Under the pieces are notes generated by a model. That model searched no databases. It was not told the DNA's origin and saw only the letters and a program-made list of their open reading frames with translations. Shown piece by piece: positions 8,670-17,800 of a stretch of DNA of 64,000 nucleotides. Origin of the DNA: Fodinibacter sp963747405 (lineage in GTDB: Bacteria > Actinomycetota > Actinomycetes > Actinomycetales > Dermatophilaceae); NCBI GenBank assembly GCA_963747405.1, contig CAVVFG010000012.1:182174-246173 (forward strand). The letters run 5' to 3'. Each line of letters begins with the position of its first letter. Within the stretch, counting starts at the first letter, position 1. The position numbers and the translations under genes were made by a program.

Positions 8670-9122
8670 TCAAGCCAGCTCGGAGCCCTGCTCGAACGAC
8701 CACGCGGTGGCGAGCGGCATCAGGTCCTCGATCGTCGCGCTGCGCGGGCCATCGCGGGTCGGCAGGATGACCCGGATGCCGGGGTGCTGGTCGAACAGCA
8801 CCTGACGGTCGCGGCCGCACGGCCCCACAGGGCCCCGGCCGTGGTTGCCGACGGCCACGATCGTGGTGAGGGTGTGGGCGCCGCCTGCGCGGGCGGTGGC
8901 GAGGGCGACGAGCTCGGCGCAGGGTCCGCCGGTGAAGTGGTAGAGGTTCACGCCGGTGAACACCCGCCCGTCGGTGGCACGCGCCGCCGCGCCCATGGTG
9001 TGGATGCCGTCCTCCCCCGGCCCGGCGTCGGTGGCGGCGTCGATCACCGCGCGGGCGGCCTCGACCAGCGCGAGGTCGTCGGGGTCGAGGGGTCGCAGCG
9101 ACGCGAGTGGCTGTGGGGTCAT
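8670..9122 (-). CDS. Cytidine deaminase-like protein with altered zinc site
   Basis: Taken from the ATG at 9122 (MTPQPLASLRP) the product has 150 residues. It shows the first zinc/proton-shuttle motif PCAELVALATA and a second site reading GPCGRDRQVLFD. In classical cytidine deaminases the second motif is PCxxC, so the third Cys ligand is replaced here by Asp. The glycine/asparagine segment FTGVNLYHFTGG before PCAE fits the substrate-binding strand of the family. It may act on free nucleosides or on a nucleoside-like compound such as blasticidin-type antibiotics. The substrate is not predictable. It faces the alkyltransferase gene tail to tail. Confidence 0.72.
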   Translation of the reverse strand: MTPQPLASLRPLDPDDLALVEAARAVIDAATDAGPGEDGIHTMGAAARATDGRVFTGVNLYHFTGGPCAELVALATARAGGAHTLTTIVAVGNHGRGPVGPCGRDRQVLFDQHPGIRVILPTRDGPRSATIEDLMPLATAWSFEQGSELA

Positions 9123-9250
9123 GCCCGGCACGCTACCCAGGGCCGGGACGGGGACCGTCCGGGGGTCGTCGGCACCGTCGGGCTGTCCGTTGGGGGGTGT
9201 CCATAGGGTGAGGGCCGCCGCACCCCGCCCGCAGCGGAGAGCCACCCGTC

Positions 9251-9628
9251 ATGGACATGCGCCTGGAGCTCGTGCCGCTGCCGTCCCGTGACGTCGAGCG
9301 GAGCAAGGCCTTCTACGTCGACCGGGTCGGGTTCGCGCTCGACCACGACGTCGAACCGGGCAACGGCATGCGGATCGTGCAGCTGACCCCGCCCGGGTCG
9401 GCGTGCTCGGTGGTCGTCGGGGTGGGCATCGGCGACCCGACCGCGGGCCCGGTGAAGGGCCTGCACCTCGTCGTCGCCGACGTGGAGACCGCGCGAGCAG
9501 AGCTGCGCGAGCGCGGCGTCGACGTCTCCGGCATCGACGACATGGGCGGGGTCAGGTACGCGTACTTCGCCGACCCCGACGGCAACTCGTGGGCCCTGCA
9601 GGAGATCCCGGCGTCGATGCGTACCTGA
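9251..9628 (+). CDS. VOC (glyoxalase/bleomycin-resistance fold) family protein
   Basis: The 125-residue product is a single vicinal-oxygen-chelate unit. It starts RLELVPLPSRDVERSKAFYV, has the mid-strand GLHLVVADVETARAELRERG, and ends GVRYAYFADPDGNSWALQEI, whose final Glu is the usual metal ligand. It is similar to glyoxalase-like proteins that bind or modify small molecules. The substrate cannot be predicted. It stands alone between the deaminase gene (divergent) and the GMC oxidoreductase gene (convergent, 41 bp). Confidence 0.85.
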   Translation: MDMRLELVPLPSRDVERSKAFYVDRVGFALDHDVEPGNGMRIVQLTPPGSACSVVVGVGIGDPTAGPVKGLHLVVADVETARAELRERGVDVSGIDDMGGVRYAYFADPDGNSWALQEIPASMRT

Positions 9629-9669
9629 GCGCACCCGCTGGGCGGTCGACGCCACCCGCCCCGGCTCGC

Positions 9670-11502
9670 TCAGCCCACCAGCTGGTGCAGGCGCACGCCG
9701 TGCTCGGTCGCGATCAGCTCGGCCGCCTTCTCGCCGATCATGATGGCCGCGGCGTTGGTGTTGCCACTCACGATGTTCGGCATGACGCTGGCGTCGGCCA
9801 CCCTCAGCCCCGCGATCCCGAGCACGCGCAGCCGAGGGTCGACGACGTCGCCCATCCGGCAGGTCGACGTCACGTGGTACACCGTCAGCGCGTAGTGGCG
9901 GGCGAGGTCCTCGAGCAGCGCGTCGCTCGGCTCCCTGCCGCTCTCGTGGCCGTGGGCCCGCGCCAGGTGCGGTGGGATGACCGGGTCGCCGAGCCCGCCG
10001 CCCGGCCAGGCCGCGGCGATCTCGAGCGCCTTGCGGATCACCGACACCATGACCCGCACGTCGTGCGGGTCGGCGAAGTAGTTGAGGTCGATGCGCGGCG
10101 CGACGGCGGGGTCGGCGCTGGCGAGGGACACCGAGCCCTCCGAGTGGGGCTGCACCGGGTTGGGGAGCAGCACGACCTGGCCCCGGGTGGGGTCGAGGAA
10201 GGCCTCCGGGTCGTCGAAGAAGGCCGAGGGCGGGAGGCGGAAGACGCCCTCCCAGATGGCGGGGGTGTAGCCGCACGCCAGGAAACCGACCTGGGCGTCG
10301 TGGGTGTGCCCGTCACCCAGGCCGGTGGAGTAGAACGCGACGGCGTCGTACAGCGAGGACGACGCCAGGCCGCGGCCGGTGGTGAACCACTCCCCGAGGC
10401 GGCGCTCGGCCTCGGCCTTGGCTGCCGCCAGCGGCTCGGGGAGGTCGGTGTCGTCCGCCGGGTCCTCCGGAAGCGGGCCCGCGGGAGCCCGCAGCGCGTC
10501 CGGCCCGAGCGACATGGCGATCTCCACCATGGCCTCGCCGATGCCGTCGGCCGCGAACATCAGCGGGGTGTGCAGGTGGTCCTTGAGGTGCTGGCCGACG
10601 TCAGGGAGATCGAGGACGCACTCGACTCCGACCTCGGCCAGCGCGTCGCGGGCCCCGACGCCGGAGAGCATGAGCAGGTGCGGCGACCCGATGGCCCCGG
10701 CGCAGAGCACCACCTCGGTGCTGGCGAGCACCTCGTCGCTACCCCCGTCGCCGGTGCGGTACCGGACTCCGTTGGCCTGCAGCGCATCACCCGCGCCCGA
10801 GAGGAGGACGCGCTCGACGAGCGCCCCCGTGACGACGGTGAGGTTGTCGCGGTCCATCACGGGCTCGAGGTAGGCGTGGAAGGTCGAGCTGCGCTTGCCG
10901 GCACGGGTCGTCGTCTGGAACAGGGAGGCGACGCCCTGTGGCTCCCGCCGGTCGCGGCCGTTGTAGTCGCCCTGCTTGAGTCCGGTGGTGCCGGCCGCCT
11001 CCACGAACTGGGTGGATGCTGGGAGCACCGGTTCACGCACCGACACCCCCACCGGTCCGTCACCGCCGTGAGCGTCGAGGTCGGGGTGCAGCTCGGTGCT
11101 GTGCACGAAGCCCTCGGCCTTGAGGAAGTAGGGCAGCACCTCCTCGTAGGACCAGCCCTGCGCCCCGCCCGCCGCCCACGCGTCGAAGTCGCCGGGGTGG
11201 CCCCGCACGTAGGCCATGTAGTTGATGCCCGAGGTGCCGCCGAGCATCTTGCCGCGAGGCACCATCATCTGGCCCCCCACCAGCCCCCTGCCCACCCCAC
11301 CGGGGTCGCCCGTGAACATCCAGTCGGTGGTCGGGTCGTTCTGCAGCGACGCCACCGCAGCGGGCATCAGCTCCGCAGGCGGGGCGCGCGCCCCGGCCTC
11401 GAGCAGGCACACCGTGACGTCCGGGTCCTCGGTCAGCCGGGCGGCGACGACCGCTCCTGCCGACCCCGCCCCCACGATCACGTAGTCGTACGTCGAGCCC
11501 AT
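9670..11502 (-). CDS. GMC family flavin oxidoreductase (choline dehydrogenase-like)
   Basis: The 610-residue product starts at ATG 11502 behind GAGGTGGG. The N-terminal FAD-binding motif YVIVGAGSAGAVVAARLTED is followed by LLEAG and the GMC signature PRGKMLGGTSGINYMAYVRG. The second signature reads VVLCAGAIGSPHLLMLSGVG. The C-terminus carries YHVTSTCRMG with the likely catalytic His, and ASVMPNIVSGNTNAAAIMIG. The family oxidises alcohols (choline, aliphatic or sugar alcohols). The substrate is not evident. Upstream the gene has an unusual 294-bp intergenic region holding two units of the 42-bp repeat. The same frame stays open well past the true start into antisense of the next gene, which is a high-GC artefact. 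Confidence 0.88.
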   Translation of the reverse strand: MGSTYDYVIVGAGSAGAVVAARLTEDPDVTVCLLEAGARAPPAELMPAAVASLQNDPTTDWMFTGDPGGVGRGLVGGQMMVPRGKMLGGTSGINYMAYVRGHPGDFDAWAAGGAQGWSYEEVLPYFLKAEGFVHSTELHPDLDAHGGDGPVGVSVREPVLPASTQFVEAAGTTGLKQGDYNGRDRREPQGVASLFQTTTRAGKRSSTFHAYLEPVMDRDNLTVVTGALVERVLLSGAGDALQANGVRYRTGDGGSDEVLASTEVVLCAGAIGSPHLLMLSGVGARDALAEVGVECVLDLPDVGQHLKDHLHTPLMFAADGIGEAMVEIAMSLGPDALRAPAGPLPEDPADDTDLPEPLAAAKAEAERRLGEWFTTGRGLASSSLYDAVAFYSTGLGDGHTHDAQVGFLACGYTPAIWEGVFRLPPSAFFDDPEAFLDPTRGQVVLLPNPVQPHSEGSVSLASADPAVAPRIDLNYFADPHDVRVMVSVIRKALEIAAAWPGGGLGDPVIPPHLARAHGHESGREPSDALLEDLARHYALTVYHVTSTCRMGDVVDPRLRVLGIAGLRVADASVMPNIVSGNTNAAAIMIGEKAAELIATEHGVRLHQLVG

Positions 11503-11699
11503 GGAAACCCACCTCGTCGTGGTTGCCTCGCCGAGCGGCGCGGACGGTGCCGCCCACGCAACCACAGGCCGAGCGCGTGCGGCAAGGCTTGTCGAGGGCG
11601 GCGATGATCGTCGGTCGGTCGCTTCGGCTGCGTTGGCGCTGTCGGTCACCGCTGCGCGCTGGGACACCAGCCCGGTTCCGATAGCTCCGACGCGTACCC

Positions 11700-11772
11700 A
11701 AATCGACCTATTGGTCGATTCCGGTACGGGAGGCCGTACCGAGATCGACCAATTGGTCGATTCCGGTACGGG
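11700..11772. repeat. Two intergenic units of the 42-bp repeat
   Basis: ATCGACCTATTGGTCGATTC begins at 11702 and its second copy (ATCGACCAATTGGTCGATTC) at 11744, again a 42-bp period, followed both times by CGGTACGGG. The second copy contains the perfect 18-bp palindrome ATCGACCAATTGGTCGAT. Between the copies CGGTACGG-GAGG-CCGTACCG forms a perfect 8-bp hairpin. The element lies in the gap upstream of the GMC oxidoreductase start (11502) and just after the stop of the LLM-hemerythrin gene. The rest of the 294-bp gap shows no gene. Confidence 0.88.
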
Positions 11773-11795
11773 TGTGGGCGCGCGTGCCGGGCCGG

Positions 11796-13439
11796 TCAGC
11801 GGTAGAAGCCGTGGCGGGCCAGGGGGTGGAGCAGCTCTCGCTCCTCGTAGGCGAGGTGGGACAGCAGGGTGTCGGTGAGGAGGTCGACGACCTTGCGGAG
11901 GCGGTCGAGGGCGCCGGGCTCGTCGGCCACCAGGGCGACCAGGGCGCGGTCGACGTCGTCGAGCACGTCGTGGATCACCTCGTGCTCCTCCTCGAGCCGG
12001 TCGATGACCGGCACCGCGTCGGGGTCGTTCGCGCGCAGGTGCGGGAAGATGCCGGTGTCCTCGAGGCCGTGGTGCCCGGTGACCACGCGGCAGTACGACT
12101 CGCAGTACGCGCCGAGCGTCCAGTTGTTCTGGCGCATCGTCATCGCGTTCACCGCCGAGCGCGCCGAGCCCACCGCGAGGTGACCGCGCACGACCTGCTC
12201 CACCACGTCGCGCAGCTGGGTCAGCTCGGACCGCAGGTGGTCGTGCACCTCCTGGAGGTGCCGCGGCACCGCCAGCCGCGCCGGGCCGTACGCCGCCTGC
12301 TCCGCGGCGTCGGGCCGCACCGGGTAGGTCGGCCGGGTCGCCTCGTCCCACGCGAGGATGCTGGTGAGCCGGGTGCCGTCGTCGGGGGTCGGGACGACGA
12401 CCGACCCAGAACCGTGGGACGGTGTCGCGGCAGAAGCGCTTCCGCGAGCACCGGTCGCGGGGCGGGCGGGGTGCGGCTCGGCGCGGGCGGCCTGCGGCTC
12501 GGCGGGCGGCGGGGCCCCGGCACCCGCCGACCCGGCATCCGAGGGCCCGGTGGCGCGGCGCTCGCGCTCGGCCGCCACGAGGTCGCGCACCAAGGGGGCC
12601 ACCTCCTCGCCGAAGCGGCGCACGTCGTCGGGGTCGTCGGTGCCGAGGATGTAGGTGGCCATGCCCTGCTCGAGGGTGAGCCCGGCGAGCTGCTCGGCCC
12701 AGTCGGACGGCCGCCCTCGCAACCAGCCTCCTCCCGACCCGAACGTCCCCGACACGTTGTAGAGCCGCCGCACGGCCTCGGGGGCGCGGCCGGCCCCCAC
12801 CGCCGCCTCGTCGATCCGCGCGTTGAGCCCCGCGAGCGCCTCCGGCCCGGCGTAGCCCTGGCTCGGGAGCCAGCCGTCGGCGAGCCGCCCCGTGAGCCGA
12901 AGCATGCGCGGCTTGTAGGCGCCGACCCAGATGCCCACCGGGTGCGCGGGCGCCGGCCCCGCGTGCAGCCCGACCGCCCGGTGGTGCGCCCCCTCGAGGC
13001 GCACCGAGCCCGAGCCGGCCCACATCGCCCGGAGGATGCCGATCGCCTCCTCGAGCGCGTCGACCGCCTCGCCCGGTGCGAGGCGCACCCCGCCGGCGGC
13101 CTCGATGGCGTCCCAGAACGCGCCGGTGCCGATGCCGAGCTCGACCCGGCCACCGCTGAGGAGGTCGAGCGAGGCCACCGACCCGGCGAGCACCACGGGG
13201 TTGCGCAGCGGCAGGTTCGCCACGTTGGGGGCGACCCGCAGAGTCGAGGTGCGCGCGGCGATGACCGACAGGAGGGTCCACGCGTCGAGGTGGCGCGCCT
13301 GGTACGGGTGGTCCTGCACGGTCACCAGGTCGAGCCCGCTGACCTCGGCCACGGTGGCCAGCTCGAGCACCTCGTGCGCCCGAGCGGCATCCGGCGAGGG
13401 GAACAGGCCGAACTCGAGGAGGTGCCCGTAGTCGGTCAC
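11796..13439 (-). CDS. Luciferase-like (LLM) oxidoreductase fused to a hemerythrin-like domain
   Basis: The 547-residue product has two domains. Residues 1 to about 295 form an LLM-class flavin/F420-dependent TIM barrel: LEFGLFPSPDAARAHEVLEL, LDLVTVQDHPYQ, GGRVELGIGTGAFWD, HPVGIWVGAYKPRMLRLTGR. An Ala/Pro-rich linker (about 300-365) leads to a hemerythrin-like four-helix bundle (about 375-547) with VTGHHGLEDTGIFPHL, LEEEHEVIHDVLDDVDRAL and SHLAYEERELLHPL, supplying the His/Glu ligands of a di-iron site. The two domains are normally separate proteins. The start overlaps the TPR gene's stop (GTGA, 13436-13439). It could couple flavin-dependent redox chemistry to oxygen or iron sensing, which is inference. 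A stand-alone hemerythrin with similar motifs lies at 42.75 kb. Confidence 0.82.
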   Translation of the reverse strand: MTDYGHLLEFGLFPSPDAARAHEVLELATVAEVSGLDLVTVQDHPYQARHLDAWTLLSVIAARTSTLRVAPNVANLPLRNPVVLAGSVASLDLLSGGRVELGIGTGAFWDAIEAAGGVRLAPGEAVDALEEAIGILRAMWAGSGSVRLEGAHHRAVGLHAGPAPAHPVGIWVGAYKPRMLRLTGRLADGWLPSQGYAGPEALAGLNARIDEAAVGAGRAPEAVRRLYNVSGTFGSGGGWLRGRPSDWAEQLAGLTLEQGMATYILGTDDPDDVRRFGEEVAPLVRDLVAAERERRATGPSDAGSAGAGAPPPAEPQAARAEPHPARPATGARGSASAATPSHGSGSVVVPTPDDGTRLTSILAWDEATRPTYPVRPDAAEQAAYGPARLAVPRHLQEVHDHLRSELTQLRDVVEQVVRGHLAVGSARSAVNAMTMRQNNWTLGAYCESYCRVVTGHHGLEDTGIFPHLRANDPDAVPVIDRLEEEHEVIHDVLDDVDRALVALVADEPGALDRLRKVVDLLTDTLLSHLAYEERELLHPLARHGFYR

Positions 13440-13825
13440 TCGCCGGTGCCCCGGTCGTCGCGCGGGAGGCGACCCGAGCCGGCGTAGCCGCCGAGCAGCT
13501 CGGCCATCGCCAGGTGCGGCTTGGCCTCGTCGTGCCGGCCCAGGCGCTGCAGGGTGCGGCCGAGCACGAGGTTGGCGTAGGCGTCGTCGGGCACGTCGGC
13601 CAGGATCGCCCGGGTCACCCGCTCGGCGCGGCCGAGCTGGGCGGAGTGGAAGTAGGAGCGGGCGAGCAGCAGGCGCAGCTCGGTGGTGCCGTGCAGCGGC
13701 GGCGCGAGCGCGCTCTCGTCGACGAGTGTGGCGAGCGCCTCGGCCGCAGCCTGGTACTCACCGTGCTCGAACAGCCCGCGGGCGCGCTCGTAGCGCTCGG
13801 CCATGTCGGAGCCGGGAGTGGTCAT
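13436..13825 (-). CDS. Small tetratricopeptide-repeat protein
   Basis: The 129-residue product is read from ATG 13825. TPR-type helix pairs are visible: RYERARGLFEHGEYQAAAEAL, LRLLLARSYFHSAQLGRAER and ANLVLGRTLQRLGRHDEAK. No enzymatic motif is present, so it is probably a protein-interaction adaptor. The stop overlaps the start of the LLM-hemerythrin gene, so the two should be made together and may interact. It is divergent from the hydrolase gene, with 67 bp between starts. Confidence 0.8.
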   Translation of the reverse strand: MTTPGSDMAERYERARGLFEHGEYQAAAEALATLVDESALAPPLHGTTELRLLLARSYFHSAQLGRAERVTRAILADVPDDAYANLVLGRTLQRLGRHDEAKPHLAMAELLGGYAGSGRLPRDDRGTGE

Positions 13826-13892
13826 GGGCTCCACAACACCACATCGCAACCCCCGATTCCGGGTGCCGGGTGCGGCGACCTAGGCTCCCCAC

Positions 13893-14792
13893 GTGAGCAC
13901 CACCCGCGCTCCGGAGCACCTGCTCGTCGACGTGCCCGACCACGCCGGGGCCACCCTGCGCGTCGAGGTGCACCACGCCGGTGCCCCGGTGACGGCCCTG
14001 TTCAGCTCGGGCCTGGGGCTGCCGCTCGACCTCTGGCGCCCGGTCGTCGACCTGCTGCCCGACGTGCGGTGCGTGCTGTTCGACCGGCCCGGCATGGGCG
14101 GATCGACGCCATGGAACCGTGCGGTCGCCTTCCCGGAGGGCGTCGACCTGCTCGCCACCGTGCTCAAGGCCACGCACCCCGATGCGGTCACCGACCCGGC
14201 GGTCGTCGTGGGCCACTCGCACGGTGGCATGTTCGCGGAGGGGCTGGCCCGCACCCGTCCCGAGCTGGTGCGCGGCCTGGTGCTCGTCGACGCCTCCGAC
14301 CCCGAGCTCGAGGCGACCCGGCTCCAGCTCGGCGGCCCGGCGGCGACCTGGGCCGCCTGGGTCGCGAGCCGCCCCTGGCTGGCGGGGGTCGCCCAGGACC
14401 TCGCGGCCGGCGTCATGCTCCTCGGGGGCACCATCCGGCCCGCACCCGCGCCGACCCACCGCGCCCTGGCCACGGCCTACGGCCAGCCGGCCCAGCTACG
14501 GGCCACCGTGGCCGAGCTGGCGGCCGTCGGCGACGACGCCCGCCACCTGGTGGCGCTCGCCGCCGCCCACCCGCTGCCCGACGTCCCGGTGCAGCTCGTC
14601 GTCGCGGCCCGCGCCGGCCGGCCCACCCGCCACCGGCGCCGGGCCTGGCTGCGCCGGATGACCGGCCGTGCCGCGCAGCTCGGACCCGGCACCGTGCGCT
14701 CCGACGTCGAGTCCGGCCACCTCGTCATGCTCGATGCTCCGGATGCCGTGGCCCGAGCCGTGCGCGCGTGCGGCACTGCTGCGGCTCGCTGA
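13893..14792 (+). CDS. Alpha/beta-fold hydrolase
   Basis: The 299-residue product has the oxyanion-side FSSGLGLPLDLW, FDRPGMGGSTPW, and the nucleophile elbow VVVGHSHGGMFAEGLA near residue 110. An acid candidate lies in the strand LVLVDASDP, and the late catalytic His is in DVESGHLVMLDAPD near the C-terminus. There is no signal peptide or lipobox. The specific ester, amide or epoxide substrate cannot be told. It is monocistronic, divergent from the TPR gene and convergent with lysX. Confidence 0.85.
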   Translation: MSTTRAPEHLLVDVPDHAGATLRVEVHHAGAPVTALFSSGLGLPLDLWRPVVDLLPDVRCVLFDRPGMGGSTPWNRAVAFPEGVDLLATVLKATHPDAVTDPAVVVGHSHGGMFAEGLARTRPELVRGLVLVDASDPELEATRLQLGGPAATWAAWVASRPWLAGVAQDLAAGVMLLGGTIRPAPAPTHRALATAYGQPAQLRATVAELAAVGDDARHLVALAAAHPLPDVPVQLVVAARAGRPTRHRRRAWLRRMTGRAAQLGPGTVRSDVESGHLVMLDAPDAVARAVRACGTAAAR

Positions 14793-14808
14793 CTGCCTGC
14801 TCGATCGG

Positions 14809-14829
14809 CGATCTCGGTGGCGGAGATCG
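14809..14829. terminator. Possible bidirectional terminator hairpin
   Basis: CGATCTC (14809-14815) and GAGATCG (14823-14829) form a 7-bp stem with a 7-nt loop in the 67-bp gap between the convergent hydrolase and lysX genes. There is no T-tract, so support is positional and modest. Confidence 0.35.
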
Positions 14830-14859
14830 TGGTCGTCTCGGCTCCGGTCGAGGCGGGGA

Positions 14860-17800
14860 TCAGGTGGGCTTGGTGATCGGGAAGAGGATGGTGTCGCGGA
14901 TGCCGAGCCCGGTCAGGTTCATGACCAGCCGGTCCACGCCCATCCCCATCCCGCCGGTCGGGGGCATGCCGTACTCCAGCGCGGCGAGGAAGTCCTCGTC
15001 GACCTCCATCGCCTCCGGGTCGCCGGCCGCGGCGAGCAGGGACTGCTCAACGAGCCGGGCCCGCTGGTCCACGGGGTCGATCAGCTCGCTGTAGGCCGTG
15101 CCCTGCTCCGAGCCCCAGACGACGAGGTCCCACTTCTCGACGAGCATCGGGTCCGCGCGGTGCACCCGGGTCAGCGGCGAGGTGTCGCGCGGGAAGTCGG
15201 TGTAGAAGACCGGGGTCGTGGTCTGGCCCTCGCACAGCTCGCCGTAGAGCTCCTCGAGCACCGCGCCCCAGGTGAGCCCCGGGTCGAGGTCGAGCCCGAT
15301 GGTTCGGGCGTGCCGCTGGAGCTCGGCCAGCGGGGTCGCCGTCGAGACCTCCTCGCCCAGGGCCGTCGACACCGCCGTGCAGATCGGGATGGCGGGCCAG
15401 TCGCCGGAGAGGTCGAACTCCTCGATGGTGCCGTCGGGGCGCGGGCGGCGCGCGATGGGCCGGCCGTACACGGCCACCGCGGCCTCCTTGATGAGCTCCT
15501 GGGTGAGCAGCCGCATCGAGACGTAGTCGTTGTAGGTGCCGTAGACCTCGAGCGAGGTGAACTCGGGGTTGTGCGAGGAGTCGGCCCCCTCGTTGCGGAA
15601 CTGCCGGCCGAGCTCGAAGACCTGCTCCATGCCGCCGACGACGAGCCGCTTGAGGTGCAGCTCGGTGGCGATGCGCAGCGACAGCTCGAGGTCGTAGGCG
15701 TTGATGTGGGTCTGGAACGGGCGGGCGTTCGCCCCGCCGTGCACCAGCTGGAGGATGGGCGTCTCGACCTCGACGTAGCCGCGGTGCTGCAGCGACTCGC
15801 GGATGCTGCGCACCACCGTCGAGCGCAGGTAGGCGATGTCGCGGGCCGCGGGCCGCATTATGAGGTCGACGTAGCGCATCCGCACCCGGGCCTCGGGGTC
15901 GGTCAGGCCCAGCCGCTTGTCGGGCAGCGGCCGCAGCGACTTCGAGGTGAGCGCGAACGAGTGCGCGTCGACGGTGAGCTCGCCGCTGGCGGACGCGACG
16001 ACGTCGCCGGTGACCCCGACGTGGTCGCCGAGGTCGAGGCTTCGAAAGAGCCGGTGCTGCTCCTCGCCGAGCGCCGCCCGCGACGCCATCACCTGCAGGT
16101 CGCCAGAGCCGTCGCGGATGGTGAGGAAGCACAGCCCGCCGTGGTCGCGCTTGCGCAGCACCCGGCCCACGACGGAGACGACCTGGCCGGTGCGGGTGCC
16201 CGCGGGCAGGTCGCCCGTGGCCGACCACACCTCGGACAGTGCGTGGGTGCGGGGGTAGCCCACCGGGTAGGGGTCGATGCCGGCCGCCTGCAGCCGGGCC
16301 AGCTTGGCCCGCCGCACCCGCTCCTGGTCGGGCAGCCGCCGAGCGGTCAGCACCTGCTCGAGGCGGTCGGGCTCGGCCGGGATCGCCTCGCGCACCTGCG
16401 CGGCGTACGCCTCGTCGGCGCGGTCGAGCTCGCCCGCCGCGGACCCTCTCCGGCGCAGGATCGAGCCGATCGACGGGGCGGAGAGGAAGCCCTCGGCGCT
16501 CCCTGCGGCCACTCCCACCCGGGGGAGGTCGGAGGAGTACTCGAAGCAGATGAAGCGCGGTCGCCACTCGGGCAGGTACTTCGCGTTGGAGCGGTAGAGC
16601 GACTCGAGCTGCCAGTTGCGGCTCGCCAGGAGCAGGGCCTGCCGCCCCAGCCGTGCCAGCGGGCCGGCACCGAGCTCCTCGCCCCGGGTGAAGGCCTCGC
16701 GGAACATCGCGAAGTTCAGCGAGACCCGCCGCACGGCAAGCCGCGGCGCCTGCTCGGCGAGCGAGCTGACGAGCAGCTCGACGAGGCCGTTGTCGGCGCT
16801 GGGGTCGCGGCGCATCAGGTCGAGCGAGAGGCCGTTGCGTCCCCACGGCACCAGGCTGAGGAACCCGCGCAGGTGGCCCTCGCCGTCGCGGGCCTGGACG
16901 AGCACGCAGTCGCCGTCGAGCGGGTCGCCGAGCCTGCCGAGCGCCATCGAGAAGCCGCGCTCATCGCCGCCGTCACCGCGCCAGGACGACGCCGAGGCGG
17001 CCAGCCGGTCGAAGTCCTCCGGCGTCAGGGTGTCGTGGCGGCGCACCTCCACGTCGTAGCCGCGGCGCCGCAGCCGGCTCACCGCCTGGCGCACCGGCTT
17101 CAGGCCGGGAGCATTGAGCGAGAACGACCCGAGGTCGAGGATCGCCTCGTCGCCGATCTCGAAGACGGTGAGGCCGGCGGCCTCGAAGGCTGCGGCCCCC
17201 TCCGACCCGGCCGCCATGACGGCGAGCGACCAGCCGTTGGCGCGGGCCTCCTCGCGCCAGGCCCCGATGGCCGCGGGCCAGTGCCCGGGGTCGCCGACCG
17301 GGTTGCCGCTGGCCAGGCTCACCCCCCGCACGACCCGGTGGGAGATGCCGGCCCGGGCGAGCGCCAGGTCCTCAACGTCCCAGACGACCGCCTTGTCGCG
17401 CCGGGTGGCGAAGTAGCCGAGCGAGTCGAGGTCGCCGTGCTCGCGCAGCATGGTGCGCACCGTCGCCTCGTCGGCCGCGCCGAGGGTGCGGGCGCTGGCC
17501 GGGGCTCGGAAGAGCACCGCCGCACTGCCGAGCACGACGGTCGCGCCGAGGGCAGACAGCACCAGGCGGACCCACAGCGGTGCCGTGAACGCGGTGTCGG
17601 GGACCATGCCGAGGTCGCCGAACACGGTGCTGGCGATGGCGTTCGCCGCGTCGGCCGCGCTCGACTCGGTGAACTGCGACAGCAGCCAGGCCCCGACCAC
17701 CGCGACGACGATCACTCCGCCGACGAAGACCAGCACCGCCTTCAGGCCGGCCGCACGGGCCGTGCGCGCGGCGAACTGGGAGCGTGCCCGCACGGCGACG

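Noticed and set aside
9670..13281. Very long minus-strand open frame (1203 residues)
   Set aside because: Only the part up to 11502 is the GMC oxidoreductase. The rest is antisense or out-of-frame to the LLM-hemerythrin gene and the repeat, a high-GC artefact.
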